From: Microbacterium sp. MYb66
GTDB taxonomy: Bacteria; Actinomycetota; Actinomycetes; Actinomycetales; Microbacteriaceae
DNA: 64,000 bases
Direction of reading: 5' to 3'
Assembly (NCBI RefSeq): GCF_002979435.1
Contig: NZ_PCOV01000007.1
Coordinates: 1-64,000, forward strand
In this document: positions 14,995 to 24,758 of the stretch, one piece after another
How positions within the stretch are numbered: position 1 is the stretch's first letter
Layout: every line of letters starts with the position of its first letter
Notes under the pieces: model-generated
What the model saw: only the letters and a program-made list of their open reading frames with translations
The model's database searches: none
What the model was told of the DNA's origin: nothing
Position numbers and translations under genes: made by a program

Positions 14995-16062
14995 GTGACC
15001 GAGCCGCTCCTGCCCCGCATCCGCCCCGCCATCGCCGCCCTCGCGCCGTATCGGCAGGGGAAGCAGGCGGGACCCGACGCGTTCAAGCTGTCCAGCAACG
15101 AGAACCCCTTCGATCCGCTGCCGTCGGTCCTCGAAGCGCTGCAGCACACGACGCCGATCAACCGGTACCCGGACGCGACCGCGGCCCGCCTGCGCGAGCG
15201 ACTGGGTGCGCGCTACGGCGTCGACCCCGACCAGGTGCACGTCGCATCCGGCAGCGTGTCGATCCTGCACCAGCTGATCCTGGCGACCTCGTCGGTGGAC
15301 GACGAGGTCATCTACGCGTGGCGCTCCTTCGAGGCGTACCCGAGCCTGCCGCTCGTCGCCGGCGCGACCGGCGTGCAGGTGCCGCTGACCGCCGACTCCC
15401 GCCACGACCTCGAGGCGATGGCGGATGCCGTGACCGATCGCACCCGCGCGATCATCCTGTGCACGCCCAACAACCCGACCGGCCCGATCATCACGTCGGC
15501 TGAGTTCGCGTCGTTCGTCGCACGCGTGCCCTCCGACATCCTGATCATCCTCGACGAGGCGTACGCCGAGTTCGTGACCGCGCCCGACGCGGTCGACGGC
15601 CTCGCCGAGCGCGTGTTCGAGCAGCATCCGAACGTCGTGGTGCTGCGCACCTTCTCGAAGGCCTACGGTCTGGCGGGGCTCCGCGTCGGCTACGCGATCG
15701 GACACGAGAAGGTGCTGGATGCGGCGCGCACGACCGGCATCCCGCTCTCGGTCACGTCCGCGGCGGAGAACGCCGCGATCGCGAGCCTCGACGCCGAACC
15801 GGAGCTCCTCGAGCGCGTCGCCGTGATCGTCGAGCGACGCACCCGCCTCGTGGAGGGGCTCCGTGCGCAGGGCTGGGATGTGCCCGACTCACAGGCCAAC
15901 TTCGTCTGGCTCCCGGCAGGCGAGCGCACCGACCAGGTCGCTGCGGCCTTCGTCGAGAACGACCTCGTGGTCCGGCCGTTCGCAGGCGACGGCATCCGCA
16001 TCTCGGTCGGCGAGGAAGGCTCCATCGCCCGCGTGCTCGAGGTCGCCGCCTCGCTCCGCTGA
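14995..16062 (+). CDS. Histidinol-phosphate/aromatic aminotransferase
   Basis: A PLP-dependent class I/II aminotransferase of 355 residues. Visible landmarks are the substrate arm [12 protein letters not shown], the TPNNPTGP motif, DEAYAEF, and the PLP lysine in [15 protein letters not shown]. Members of this subgroup in actinobacteria include HisC, which transaminates imidazole-acetol phosphate in histidine synthesis, and Pat, which acts on phenylpyruvate. With no his genes nearby, an aromatic or HisC2-like role is at least as likely, so no symbol is assigned. The GTG start has TAGACT at 14983-14988 exactly six bases upstream, indicating a leaderless transcript. Confidence 0.9.
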   Translation: MTEPLLPRIRPAIAALAPYRQGKQAGPDAFKLSSNENPFDPLPSVLEALQHTTPINRYPDATAARLRERLGARYGVDPDQVHVASGSVSILHQLILATSSVDDEVIYAWRSFEAYPSLPLVAGATGVQVPLTADSRHDLEAMADAVTDRTRAIILCTPNNPTGPIITSAEFASFVARVPSDILIILDEAYAEFVTAPDAVDGLAERVFEQHPNVVVLRTFSKAYGLAGLRVGYAIGHEKVLDAARTTGIPLSVTSAAENAAIASLDAEPELLERVAVIVERRTRLVEGLRAQGWDVPDSQANFVWLPAGERTDQVAAAFVENDLVVRPFAGDGIRISVGEEGSIARVLEVAASLR

Positions 16063-16166
16063 CCTCTCCGACGCGCGACTGCGCCGTGATTCTCCGGTTT
16101 CCGGGCAGTTACAAGGGCGTCCTAGGTATGCGTGACCGAGCATGCGCGCGCCGGTAGCGTGAGACC

Positions 16167-17294
16167 GTGAGCACCTCCGAGACACCCCTTGTGAGCGTTC
16201 TGGACGAGGCGGGACGGTTCGCACCGTCCCCCGCCGCCGAGCGATATCTTCCGCTGATCGAGGCGATCGGCGACGCCGAACTCGAGCAGTTCTATCGGGA
16301 CATGGTCGTCATCCGCGCGATCGACACCCAGGCGACGAACCTGCAGCGGCAGGGGCAGCTCGCCTTGTGGCCGCCGAGCCGTGGACAGGAGGCGGCGCAG
16401 GTCGGCTCCGGTCGCGCCGCCCGTCGGCAGGACACGATCTTCCCCTCCTACCGCGAGCACGCGGTCACGCGCATCCGCGGCGTCGACCCGGTCGACATCA
16501 TCAAGCTGATGCGCGGCGTCTCCCACGGCGGGTGGGACCCGACCGACCCGAAGAACGGCAACACGCGTCTCTACACGCTCGTGCTCGGCTCGCAGGTGCT
16601 GCACGCCGCCGGCTACGGCATGGGCCTGGTCTTCGACGGCCGTACCGGCACCGGAGATGTCGACCGCGACGAGGCTGTCATCACGTACTACGGCGACGGC
16701 GCCTCGAGCCAGGGCGACGTGCACGAGGCGATGGTCTTCGCCGCGAGCTACCAGGCGCCCACGGTCTTCTTCCTCCAGAACAACCACTGGGCGATCTCGG
16801 TGCCCGTGTCCACGCAGTCGCGCGTGCCCCTGGTGCAGCGCAGCGCCGGCTACGGCATCCCGAGCGTCCGCGTCGACGGCAACGACGTGCTCGCCAGCTA
16901 TGCGGTCTCCCGCACAGCTCTCGACGAGGCCCGCAGCGGCAAGGGTCCGCAGGCGATCGAGGCCGTCACCTACCGACTCGGTGCGCACACCACGAGCGAC
17001 GATCCGACGAAGTACCGCGGCAGCGACGAGGAGCAGTACTGGGCCGGCCGCGATCCGATCGTCCGGATGCGCGCCTTCCTCGAGGGCCGTGGCGCATCCG
17101 CGCAGCTGTTCGCCGACGTCGAGGCCGAAGCAGCGGATGCCGCGGAGGACCTGCGCGCGCGCAGCGTCGAGCTCACTCCGCCCAGTGCCGACAAGATGTT
17201 CGACCACGTCTACAGCGAGCCGCATCCGCTGATCGACGAGCAGAAGGCATGGCGCGCGCGGTACGAGGCGTCGTTCGAAGGAGGCGCACTGTGA
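16167..17294 (+). CDS. 2-oxoacid dehydrogenase E1 component, alpha subunit
   Basis: Thiamine-diphosphate-binding subunit of a pyruvate or branched-chain 2-oxoacid dehydrogenase complex, 375 residues. The ThDP motif runs from YYGDGASSQGDVHEAMV to LQNNHWAIS (about residues 171-210), and the region around YRLGAHTTSDDPTKYR matches E1 alpha chains. It is the first gene of an E1alpha-E1beta-E2 operon. Its TGA overlaps the GTG of the beta subunit. Sequence alone does not separate PDH from BCKDH; the aminotransferase next door makes amino-acid catabolism plausible. TAGCGT at 16155-16160 is exactly six bases upstream of the GTG start, again a leaderless arrangement. Confidence 0.92.
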   Translation: MSTSETPLVSVLDEAGRFAPSPAAERYLPLIEAIGDAELEQFYRDMVVIRAIDTQATNLQRQGQLALWPPSRGQEAAQVGSGRAARRQDTIFPSYREHAVTRIRGVDPVDIIKLMRGVSHGGWDPTDPKNGNTRLYTLVLGSQVLHAAGYGMGLVFDGRTGTGDVDRDEAVITYYGDGASSQGDVHEAMVFAASYQAPTVFFLQNNHWAISVPVSTQSRVPLVQRSAGYGIPSVRVDGNDVLASYAVSRTALDEARSGKGPQAIEAVTYRLGAHTTSDDPTKYRGSDEEQYWAGRDPIVRMRAFLEGRGASAQLFADVEAEAADAAEDLRARSVELTPPSADKMFDHVYSEPHPLIDEQKAWRARYEASFEGGAL

Positions 17295-18271
17295 CCCTGG
17301 AGACGATGCCGCTCAGCAAGGCGCTGAACGCAGGGATGCGCAAGGCCATGGAGAACGACCCGAAGGTCCTGCTCATGGGTGAGGACATCGGAAAGCTCGG
17401 CGGCGTCTTCCGCGTGACGGAGCATCTGCAGCGCGACTTCGGCGACCGTCGGGTGCTGGACACCCCGCTCGCCGAATCGGGGATCGTCGGCACCGCGATC
17501 GGGATGGCGATGGTCGGGTACCGCCCGGTCATCGAGATCCAGTTCGACGGGTTCGTGTTCCCGGCGTTCGACCAGATCACCACCCAGCTCGCGAAGCTCA
17601 CCAACCGGCACGAGGGCGCGATCAGCATGCCGATCGTGATCCGGATCCCCTATGGCGGGCACATCGGCGCGGTCGAGCACCATCAGGAGAGTCCGGAGGC
17701 GTACTTCGCGCACACTCCGGGCCTGCGTGTGGTCTCGCCCTCGACGCCGAACGACGCCTACTGGATGATCCAGGAGGCGATCGCCTCGAACGACCCCGTG
17801 ATCTTCATGGAGCCCAAGAGCCGCTACTGGCAGAAGGGCGAGGTCGAGCTCGACGCCTCCGCCGTCCCGCTGCACTCGTCGCGTGTCGTCCGCACGGGCA
17901 GCGATGTGACGCTCGTCGGCCACGGCGCGATGGTCACCACGCTGCTGCAGGCCGCGGCTCTCGCCGAGGCCGAGGGCACGAGCTGCGAGGTCGTCGACGT
18001 GCGCTCGCTGTCGCCGGTGGACTACGAGCCCATCCTCGACTCGGTGCGCAAGACCGGCCGCATGGTCTACGCGCAGGAGGCGCAGGGCTTCGGGAGCATC
18101 GGCGGCGAGATCGCGGCGACCGTCATGGAGCGCGCGTTCTACGCGCTCGAGGCTCCGGTGCTGCGCGTCTCCGGCTACGACACCCCGTTCCCGCCCGCGA
18201 AGCTCGAGGGCGCGTACCTCCCGGATGCCGATCGCATCCTCGAGGCCGTCGACCGCTCGCTGGCCTACTGA
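17291..18271 (+). CDS. 2-oxoacid dehydrogenase E1 component, beta subunit
   Basis: A 326-residue transketolase-like beta chain that completes the E1 active site at the alpha/beta interface. It has the expected [20 protein letters not shown] opening, the [17 protein letters not shown] segment, the metal-site region around [14 protein letters not shown], and the C-terminal transketolase domain ([20 protein letters not shown]). The GTG at 17291 shares bases with the alpha-subunit stop (GTGA), so equal synthesis is likely. The E2 gene follows after 28 bases. Confidence 0.93.
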   Translation: MTLETMPLSKALNAGMRKAMENDPKVLLMGEDIGKLGGVFRVTEHLQRDFGDRRVLDTPLAESGIVGTAIGMAMVGYRPVIEIQFDGFVFPAFDQITTQLAKLTNRHEGAISMPIVIRIPYGGHIGAVEHHQESPEAYFAHTPGLRVVSPSTPNDAYWMIQEAIASNDPVIFMEPKSRYWQKGEVELDASAVPLHSSRVVRTGSDVTLVGHGAMVTTLLQAAALAEAEGTSCEVVDVRSLSPVDYEPILDSVRKTGRMVYAQEAQGFGSIGGEIAATVMERAFYALEAPVLRVSGYDTPFPPAKLEGAYLPDADRILEAVDRSLAY

Positions 18272-18299
18272 CATCCCCGCTCGGCCGAAAGGACTCGTC

Positions 18300-19652
18300 A
18301 TGAGCACGCAGAACTTCAACCTCCCCGACGTCGGGGAGGGCCTGACCGAGGCGGAGATCGTCGCCTGGAAGGTCGCCCCGGGTGACACGGTCGCGATCAA
18401 CGACGTCATCTGCGAGATCGAGACGGCCAAGTCGCTCGTCGAGCTGCCGTCCCCGCACGCGGGCGTCGTCGGTGAGCTGCTCGCCGCCGAAGGAGCGACG
18501 GTCGAGGTCGGCTCGCCGATCATCACCTTCGTGACGGATGCGCGCGACGACGCGGGGCCCGGTGTCGTCGCCACGGCGGAGGCTCCCGCGGCGGAGGAGG
18601 GTGGTGGCTCGGTGCTGGTCGGCTACGGCACGGGCGGTGGTGCGACCTCGCGCCGCAAGCGTCCGGCGGAACGCCCGGTCCGCTCCTCGGTGGGCGTGAT
18701 CGCGAAGCCGCCGATCCGCAAGCTCGCCCGCGATCTCGGGGTCGACCTCACCGCGGTCGCCGCGACCGGCGCCGACGGCGAGGTCACCCGCGACGACGTG
18801 GTCAAGCACGCATCCCAGGCGAGTGTCTTCCGCAACATCGAGACGCCGGAGTGGGGCGACGTCCGCGAAGAGACCGTGCCAGCGCCGCAGGCCGCTCCGG
18901 CCGGACTCGCGCGCGGCCTCACCGCGACGCGTCCCTCCGCCGCCGGCGACGACCGCACCGAGTCCATCCCGGTCAAGGGTGTGCGCAAGGCCACGTCCTC
19001 GGCCATGGTGCAGAGCGCGTACTCGGCTCCGCACGTGACGGTGTGGAAGGAGGTCGATGCGAGCCGAACGATGGAGCTCGTGAAGCGCCTCAAGGCCTCG
19101 CCCGACTACGCCGACATCAAGGTGTCGCCGCTGCTCATCGTGGCCAGGGCCGTGATCTGGGCTGCGCGTCGGACGCCGATGGTGAACGCGGCCTGGATCG
19201 AGACGGATGCCGGCGCCGAGATCGCCGTGCGCCACTACGTGAACCTCGGAATCGCCGCCGCCACCCCGCGCGGCCTGCTCGTGCCGAACATCAAGGACGC
19301 GCAGGACCTGAGCATGAAGGACCTGGCGCGGGCGCTGAACCGCCTGACGCTCACGGCTCGCGAGGGCAAGACGCCGCCGGCGGATCAGCAGGGCGGCACG
19401 ATCACGATCACCAACATCGGCGTGTTCGGGATGGATGCCGGCACCCCGATCATCAATCCCGGTGAAGCGGGCATCGTGGCGATGGGCACCATCAGCCAGA
19501 AGCCGTGGGTCGTCGACGGCGAGGTGCGCCCGCGCTGGGTGACCACGGTCGCCGGATCGTTCGACCACCGCGTGATCGACGGCGACGGCATGAGCCGCTT
19601 CATCGCCGACGTGGCCTCCGTCCTCGAGGAGCCCGCGCTGCTGGTCGAGTGA
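18300..19652 (+). CDS. Dihydrolipoamide acyltransferase E2 component
   Basis: A 450-residue E2 chain that carries the acyl group between E1 and CoA. Three parts are visible: one lipoyl domain with lipoyl Lys44 ([13 protein letters not shown]); a peripheral-subunit-binding domain at about residues 140-175 ([20 protein letters not shown]); and the catalytic domain ending in DHRVIDGDG with catalytic His423. Linkers are rich in alanine, proline and charged residues. The ATG at 18300 follows GAAAGGA. E3 is not in the operon and must be supplied from elsewhere, as is common in actinobacteria. Confidence 0.93.
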   Translation: MSTQNFNLPDVGEGLTEAEIVAWKVAPGDTVAINDVICEIETAKSLVELPSPHAGVVGELLAAEGATVEVGSPIITFVTDARDDAGPGVVATAEAPAAEEGGGSVLVGYGTGGGATSRRKRPAERPVRSSVGVIAKPPIRKLARDLGVDLTAVAATGADGEVTRDDVVKHASQASVFRNIETPEWGDVREETVPAPQAAPAGLARGLTATRPSAAGDDRTESIPVKGVRKATSSAMVQSAYSAPHVTVWKEVDASRTMELVKRLKASPDYADIKVSPLLIVARAVIWAARRTPMVNAAWIETDAGAEIAVRHYVNLGIAAATPRGLLVPNIKDAQDLSMKDLARALNRLTLTAREGKTPPADQQGGTITITNIGVFGMDAGTPIINPGEAGIVAMGTISQKPWVVDGEVRPRWVTTVAGSFDHRVIDGDGMSRFIADVASVLEEPALLVE

Positions 19653-19696
19653 GGTGAGGCGCGGCCGGGCGTTCGGATCGCGCCGCGGCACCGAGT

Positions 19697-19714
19697 TGAT
19701 AATGGTTCTCATTA
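19697..19714. promoter_or_regulatory. Zur-type operator upstream of znuA
   Basis: TGATAATGGTTCTCATTA is an imperfect palindrome of the actinobacterial Zur type (AT-rich AATG...CATT arms around a central pair). It ends six bases before the TAGAGT -10 element at 19720-19725, so bound Zur would cover the -35 region and block RNA polymerase when zinc is plentiful. Confidence 0.75.
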
Positions 19715-19731
19715 GCGTTTAGAGTGGGAGC

Positions 19732-20757
19732 ATGAAGAAGCCCGTCGTCGCCCTCGCCCTCGCATCCGTCACCGCTCTCGCGCTGGCCGGATGCTCCACC
19801 ACCCCCGCTGCGGGAGAGGGCGATGACGGCACCATCACCGTCGTCGCGAGCACCAACGTCTACGGCGACATCGCCGCGCAGATCGGCGGCGACCGCGTCG
19901 AGGTCGAGTCGATCATCACCTCCGCCTCGCAGGATCCGCACTCCTACGAGGCGACCGCGCGCGACCGCCTCACGGTGCAGAAGGCCGATCTCGTGATCGA
20001 GAACGGCGGCGGCTACGACGCGTTCATCGACACGCTGCTGCAGGACGCGCAGGACCCGCACGTGGTCACCGCCGTCGAGTACTCGCACGACTTCCCCGGC
20101 AACGAGGGCCACGACGAGGCCGAGCACGATCATGCCGACGACGAGTCCGCCACCGAGGCGCCGGAGGAAGAGGCGCATGACCACGACCACGCCGACGGCG
20201 AAGAGGGCCACGAGGGTCACAACCACATCGAGGGCTTCAACGAGCACGTCTGGTTCGATCCGCACACGATGATCCACGTGGTCGAGGCGATCTCCGACGA
20301 GCTGTCCGAACTCGACCCCGACGGCGCGAAGGAGTTCGCCGCCAACGCCGACGACATCATCTCCGACCTGGAGGGCTTCGAGACCGACCTCGAGACCATC
20401 AAGACGGATGCCACGGGCGTGAACGTCTTCATCACCGAGCCGCTTCCGGGCTACCTCGCCGCGGCCGCCGGCCTGACCGACGTCACGCCGGAAGGATTCG
20501 CCGAGTCGGTCGAAGAGGGCACCGACGTCGCCCCGGCCGTGCTGCTCGAGGCGCTCAAGGTCATCGACGGCGGCGAAGTCACGGCGCTGCTGACCAACGC
20601 CCAGACAGGGGGAGCCGAGACCGAGCGCGTCGAGGCCGCCGCGAAGGATGCCGGCATCCCCGTCGTCGCCTTCACGGAGCTGCTCGAGGACGGATCGTCG
20701 TACTCTGAGTGGATGAGTGACGCGATCCAGAGCCTCGCCGCCGCCGTCCAGTCGTGA
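19732..20757 (+). CDS. znuA: Zinc ABC transporter, substrate-binding lipoprotein
   Basis: A 341-residue cluster A-I solute-binding protein for zinc. A lipoprotein signal (ALALAGCS, lipidated Cys24) anchors it to the outside of the membrane. A histidine/acid-rich loop at about residues 125-165 (HDEAEHDHADDE and further HDHDHADGEEGHEGHNH) marks a zinc rather than manganese binder. The IEGFNEHVWFDPHTM segment supplies metal-site histidines. It heads the znuA-znuC-znuB operon, is preceded by a Zur box, and has TAGAGT exactly six bases before the ATG, so its message is probably leaderless. Confidence 0.95.
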   Translation: MKKPVVALALASVTALALAGCSTTPAAGEGDDGTITVVASTNVYGDIAAQIGGDRVEVESIITSASQDPHSYEATARDRLTVQKADLVIENGGGYDAFIDTLLQDAQDPHVVTAVEYSHDFPGNEGHDEAEHDHADDESATEAPEEEAHDHDHADGEEGHEGHNHIEGFNEHVWFDPHTMIHVVEAISDELSELDPDGAKEFAANADDIISDLEGFETDLETIKTDATGVNVFITEPLPGYLAAAAGLTDVTPEGFAESVEEGTDVAPAVLLEALKVIDGGEVTALLTNAQTGGAETERVEAAAKDAGIPVVAFTELLEDGSSYSEWMSDAIQSLAAAVQS

Positions 20758-21587
20758 GCGGCACCGCACAGCGCGAGACACCCGTCCTCGAGATCTCGGA
20801 CGCGTCACTGCACCGCGGCGATCGCGAACTCTGGTCGGGACTCGACCTCACGGTGCAGCCGGGCGAGTTCATCGCGGTGCTCGGCCCCTCCGGATCGGGA
20901 AAGACCACCCTGCTGCGCAGCATCCTGGGCCTGCAACCGCTGTCGTCGGGGTCGATCCGGGTCGCGGGCGAGCCCGTGCATCGGGGCAACCCCCGCATCG
21001 GCTACATCCCGCAGCAGCGCTCGCTCGCCCCCGACACGAGCATGCGGGCACGGGACCTGGTCGCCCTCGGAGTGCAGGGGAGTCGCTTCGGCTTCCCGAT
21101 CCCGCACCGCGGCGACCGGGCGAAGGTCGACCGTCTGCTCGAATCCGTCGGAGCCTCGCACTTCGCCGAGCGCCGGGTCGGGCTGCTCTCGGGCGGTGAG
21201 CAGCAGCGCCTCCGGGTCGGGCAGGCCCTCGCCGACGAGCCCGCCCTGCTGCTGTGCGACGAGCCGCTGTCGAACCTCGACCTCGCCAACCAGCTCGCCG
21301 TGACCGACATCATCGACCGTCAGCGCCGCGAGCGCGAGGCGGCGGTGCTGTTCGTCACCCACGACATCAATCCCATCCTCGGTCGGGTCGATCGCATCCT
21401 CTACATCGCCGGCGGCCGCTTCCTGCTCGGAACCCCCGACGAGGTGCTGCAGACGCGGGTGCTCACCGACCTCTACGGCACCCCGGTGTTCGTGCTCCGG
21501 GCGGGCGACCGTCTGGTCGTCGTGGGCGTGCCCGATGCCGAGCCCCACCACGACCACGGGGATCACGAGCACGGAGGTGCCGCATGA
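20754..21587 (+). CDS. znuC: Zinc ABC transporter, ATP-binding protein
   Basis: ATPase of the zinc importer, 277 residues. Walker A is GPSGSGKTTLL (about residues 44-54), the Q-loop lies in IGYIPQQRSL, the signature is LLSGGEQQRLRVGQAL and Walker B is LLLCDEPLSNLD. The C-terminus ends in a histidine-rich tail (PHHDHGDHEHGG), which could sense or buffer zinc. The GTG start overlaps the znuA stop by four bases and its own stop overlaps the znuB start, a tightly coupled operon. Confidence 0.95.
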   Translation: MSGTAQRETPVLEISDASLHRGDRELWSGLDLTVQPGEFIAVLGPSGSGKTTLLRSILGLQPLSSGSIRVAGEPVHRGNPRIGYIPQQRSLAPDTSMRARDLVALGVQGSRFGFPIPHRGDRAKVDRLLESVGASHFAERRVGLLSGGEQQRLRVGQALADEPALLLCDEPLSNLDLANQLAVTDIIDRQRREREAAVLFVTHDINPILGRVDRILYIAGGRFLLGTPDEVLQTRVLTDLYGTPVFVLRAGDRLVVVGVPDAEPHHDHGDHEHGGAA

Positions 21588-22462
21588 GCGCCGTGTCGGG
21601 CATGGTGCCGATCGTCGACTGGAGCGACGTCTTCTCGTTCCAGGACTACGGCGATCTGGTCGCCCTCCTCGCGAACTCGATCATCGCCGGCGCCGTCCTC
21701 GGCATCGTCGGCGGACTGATCGGCGTCTTCGTGATGCAGCGGGATCTCGCCTTCGCGGTGCACGGGGTGAGCGAGCTGTCGTTCGCGGGTGCCGCCGCCG
21801 CCCTGCTGTTCGGGGGCAGTGTCGTGGTCGGCTCCCTCGGCGGAGCCCTCGTCGCCGCGATCCTGATCGGCATCCTCGGAGCCAAGGCACGCGATCGGAA
21901 CTCGATCGTCGGAGTCCTGATGCCGTTCGGCCTCGGCCTCGGCATCCTGTTCCTGTCGCTCTACGACGGCCGCAGCGCCAACCGGTTCAGTCTGCTGACC
22001 GGCCAGATCGTCTCGGTGTCGAGCCCGGACCTCGGCTGGCTCATCGGCATCAGCATCGTCGTGCTGCTCGGGCTGCTGGTGATGTGGAACCCTCTGCGGT
22101 TCGACTCGCTCGACCCGGAATCGGCCGCCGCGCGCGGAGTGCCGACCCGGGCCGTGAGCCTGCTCTTCATGGTGCTGCTCGGGCTCATCGTCGCGGTGAG
22201 CGTGCACATCATCGGCGCGCTGCTCGTGATGGCGCTGCTGGTCACGCCCGCGGCCGCCGCGATGCGGGTCACCGCCGGTCCGATCGCCGTGCCGCTGCTG
22301 GCCGCGCTGTTCGGGTTCGTCTCGGCGGTCGGCGGAATCCTGCTCGCGCTCGCCGGCACCCTGCCGGTGAGCCCGTACATCACCACGCTGTCGTTCACGA
22401 TCTACGTCGTGTGCTGGATCGTGCAGCGGGCGCGTGCCCGGGTGCGCCGTGTCCCTGCCTGA
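21584..22462 (+). CDS. znuB: Zinc ABC transporter, permease
   Basis: A 292-residue membrane component of the zinc importer with about eight to nine helices, of the ABC-3 family. Landmarks include GVFVMQRDLAFAVHGVSELSFAG in the first third and the VKxxG-like LFMVLLGLIVAVSVHIIGALLVMALLVTPAAAA region. The ATG at 21584 overlaps the znuC stop. Zur is encoded 46 bases downstream but from its own leaderless promoter. Confidence 0.94.
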   Translation: MSAVSGMVPIVDWSDVFSFQDYGDLVALLANSIIAGAVLGIVGGLIGVFVMQRDLAFAVHGVSELSFAGAAAALLFGGSVVVGSLGGALVAAILIGILGAKARDRNSIVGVLMPFGLGLGILFLSLYDGRSANRFSLLTGQIVSVSSPDLGWLIGISIVVLLGLLVMWNPLRFDSLDPESAAARGVPTRAVSLLFMVLLGLIVAVSVHIIGALLVMALLVTPAAAAMRVTAGPIAVPLLAALFGFVSAVGGILLALAGTLPVSPYITTLSFTIYVVCWIVQRARARVRRVPA

Positions 22463-22508
22463 GCCGCACTCCCAGCCCTCCCCAACCCCCGCGGCCTAGA
22501 CTCGTCGT

Positions 22509-22925
22509 ATGGCTCAGCGGAACACCTGGCAGCGCGAACGCGTGCGCGAAGCGCTCGCCGACGCACGCGGATTCGTGAGCGCACAGACCCTGCACGCCTC
22601 GCTGCGAGACGACAACACGGGCATCGGGCTCGCCACGGTCTACCGGGCGCTCGCCGGTCTCGCCGCATCCGGCGACGCCGACTCCCTGCAGAGCCCCGAG
22701 GGCGAGGCGCTGTACCGCGCCTGCACGACCCAGGGCCATCATCACCACCTCATCTGCCGATCCTGCGGGCTGACCGTCGAGATCGAGGCCAAGGACGTCG
22801 AGCAGTGGGCGCACCGCACCGCGGCGCTGCACGGATTCACGGATGCCGCGCACGTCGTCGACATCTTCGGCCTGTGCACCCCGTGCGCGAACAAGCGCGA
22901 CGCCGAAAGGGCTGCGACGGCGTGA
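22509..22925 (+). CDS. zur: Zinc uptake regulator, Fur family
   Basis: A 138-residue Fur-family repressor. It has an N-terminal winged helix (about residues 5-80, TGIGLATVYRALAGLAASGD) and a C-terminal dimerisation domain with the HHHH metal loop (GHHHHLICRSCG). The structural zinc site is made by the CRSC and CTPC pairs. Position directly after znuACB and before zinc-linked membrane genes supports Zur rather than Fur. TAGACT at 22497-22502 is exactly six bases before the ATG, so the gene can be transcribed independently of znuB. Its stop overlaps the next start (GTGA). Confidence 0.92.
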   Translation: MAQRNTWQRERVREALADARGFVSAQTLHASLRDDNTGIGLATVYRALAGLAASGDADSLQSPEGEALYRACTTQGHHHHLICRSCGLTVEIEAKDVEQWAHRTAALHGFTDAAHVVDIFGLCTPCANKRDAERAATA

Positions 22926-23962
22926 GTCCCTCCGCAGCGACGGCGACGCGTCACGGCCACTCCCACCGACCGGCACCCTCGCCGCGCTCGGCCTGGGTCG
23001 GCGTCGGTCTCGGTGCTGCCATCATCGCCGCGCTGTTCCTGATCGACGCCTTCCTGCCGACGCTGTTCCCGGCATCGCTGCCGACCCGCGCGCAGGACGG
23101 CCTCACCCTCGCTCTGAGCGTGCTCATCGAGGCCCTCCCGTTCGTCATCCTCGGCGTGCTGCTGTCGATCGTCGTGCAGGTGTGGCTCCCCGCCGACGTC
23201 ATCCACCGCTGGCTGCCGAAGCGGGCCTGGGCGCGCCGTGCCGTGCTGTCGCTGCTCGGCATGCTGATCCCGGTATGCGAGTGCGGCAACGTCCCGTTCG
23301 CCCGCGGCCTGATGATGCGCGGCCTCGCCCCGGCGGAGGCGATGACCTTCCTCATCGCTGCGCCGATCGTGAACCCGATCGTGATCCTCACCACCCATGC
23401 CGCGTTCGGCTGGGACGGCGGCATCCTGGTCGCCCGTCTGGTCGGCGGCTACCTGATCGCGAACCTGATCGGCTGGATCTACAGCCGCCACCCCGATCCC
23501 GACGGCATGCTCACGCAGCGCTTCATCGACACCTGCGACCGTGTCACGCACGAGCCCGGCACCCCGGTGCGTCGCAGCCTGACCCAGTTCCTCATCGAGC
23601 TGCGCGCCGTGATGCCCGCGCTGGTGATCGGATCGGCGCTCGCCGGAGCCGTGCAGGTGCTGATCCCGCGGGAGTGGCTGCTCGCGATCGGGTCGAACCC
23701 GGTGCTGTCGATCGTCGCGATGATGGTGCTCGCGATGACGGTCGCGATCTGCTCGAACGTCGACGCCTTCTTCGCGCTGTCGTTCGCCTCGACGTTCTCC
23801 TCGGGGGCGATCGTCGCCTTCCTCCTGGTCGGCCCTCTCGTCGACATCAAGATGCTCGCCCTCATGCGCACCACCTTCACCGGCCGCACTCTCGCCGGGA
23901 TCGTGGGGATCGTGGTCACCGCCGCGTTCGCGATCGGGATCGGGGTGAACGTCTTTGCCTGA
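22922..23962 (+). CDS. Permease of the YcgR/DUF318 (ArsP-like) family
   Basis: A 346-residue membrane protein with about eight to ten helices and the family hallmark PVCECGNVPFARGLMMRG (a CxCG metal- or thiol-type motif in a re-entrant loop), followed by FLIAAPIVNPIVI. A short histidine-containing N-terminus (RHGHSHR) precedes the first helix. Together with the next gene it forms the YcgR-YcgQ pair known from Bacillus zinc regulons. A part in zinc or metal-protein delivery to the envelope is inferred from that conservation and from overlap with zur; the biochemical role is not established. Confidence 0.85.
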   Translation: MSPSAATATRHGHSHRPAPSPRSAWVGVGLGAAIIAALFLIDAFLPTLFPASLPTRAQDGLTLALSVLIEALPFVILGVLLSIVVQVWLPADVIHRWLPKRAWARRAVLSLLGMLIPVCECGNVPFARGLMMRGLAPAEAMTFLIAAPIVNPIVILTTHAAFGWDGGILVARLVGGYLIANLIGWIYSRHPDPDGMLTQRFIDTCDRVTHEPGTPVRRSLTQFLIELRAVMPALVIGSALAGAVQVLIPREWLLAIGSNPVLSIVAMMVLAMTVAICSNVDAFFALSFASTFSSGAIVAFLLVGPLVDIKMLALMRTTFTGRTLAGIVGIVVTAAFAIGIGVNVFA

Positions 23963-24758
23963 GCAGTCCGTCCCCCGTGCGCGCGCCCTCGCCACCCGTT
24001 GGCTGGGCGTGGGGCTCGCCGCCGTGATCGCGGTGGTCACCCTCGGCCTCGGCGTCACCGGCCGCCTCACGCTCTACATCAGCCCCGAGTCGGTGTGGTT
24101 CGCGTGCACGGCGGCCGTCGTCACCCTCGCCGGCGCGATCTGGTCCTGCGCTCTCCCGCTGGGAGAGGAAGGCGACCACGGTCACGACCACGGGCACGCC
24201 ACGGATGCTGCGGACGACCCGGACCACTTCGCGGCACCGGCATCCTCCCGCCGCACTCTCGCCGGGGTCGGAGCGGTCGCCGGCGGCGTGATCGCGACGG
24301 GCGTCGTCGCGGCGGCGCTCGTGCTGCCGCCGGCATCGCTGTCGGTCGAGCTCGCGATGTCCCGCGCGGGGGAGCAGACCGCGCTGTTCGTCGGCGCCGA
24401 CACGGTCGCGCTCGGCGTGGCCGACACCTCCACGTTCGGCGTCGGCGACTGGGCGAGCGTGTTCGCCGCATCCACGAACACCGCCGCCTACGACGGCGCC
24501 CCCGTGACGCTCACCGGCTTCGTCACTCCGGGCAAGGCCGGTGACGACGGTGTGAACCTGACGCGGCTGATCATCACCCACTGCGTGATCGATGCGCAGA
24601 CGGCCGTGCTCCCGGTCACCGTCGACCCGGACGACTACGCGACCGGCCAGTGGGTCGAGATCACCGGGACCGTGCGGGCGGATGCCGACGGAAAGCTCCA
24701 CATCGAGCCGACCGACGTGGTCGCGATCGACGAGCCGGGGGATCCGTATGAGTACTGA
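23955..24758 (+). CDS. TIGR03943/YcgQ-like (DUF1980) membrane protein
   Basis: A 267-residue protein with two N-terminal helices (about 15-35 and 47-68), a histidine-rich loop (DHGHDHGHATD), a third helix near 103-125, and an exported C-terminal domain with TGFVTPG and the ITHCVIDAQ segment typical of DUF1980. The start codon is probably TTG at 23955, overlapping the permease gene by eight bases. It is the standard partner of the preceding YcgR-like permease and lies inside the zinc block, so co-function in metal homeostasis is likely. The exact activity is unknown. Confidence 0.83.
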   Translation: MPEQSVPRARALATRWLGVGLAAVIAVVTLGLGVTGRLTLYISPESVWFACTAAVVTLAGAIWSCALPLGEEGDHGHDHGHATDAADDPDHFAAPASSRRTLAGVGAVAGGVIATGVVAAALVLPPASLSVELAMSRAGEQTALFVGADTVALGVADTSTFGVGDWASVFAASTNTAAYDGAPVTLTGFVTPGKAGDDGVNLTRLIITHCVIDAQTAVLPVTVDPDDYATGQWVEITGTVRADADGKLHIEPTDVVAIDEPGDPYEY

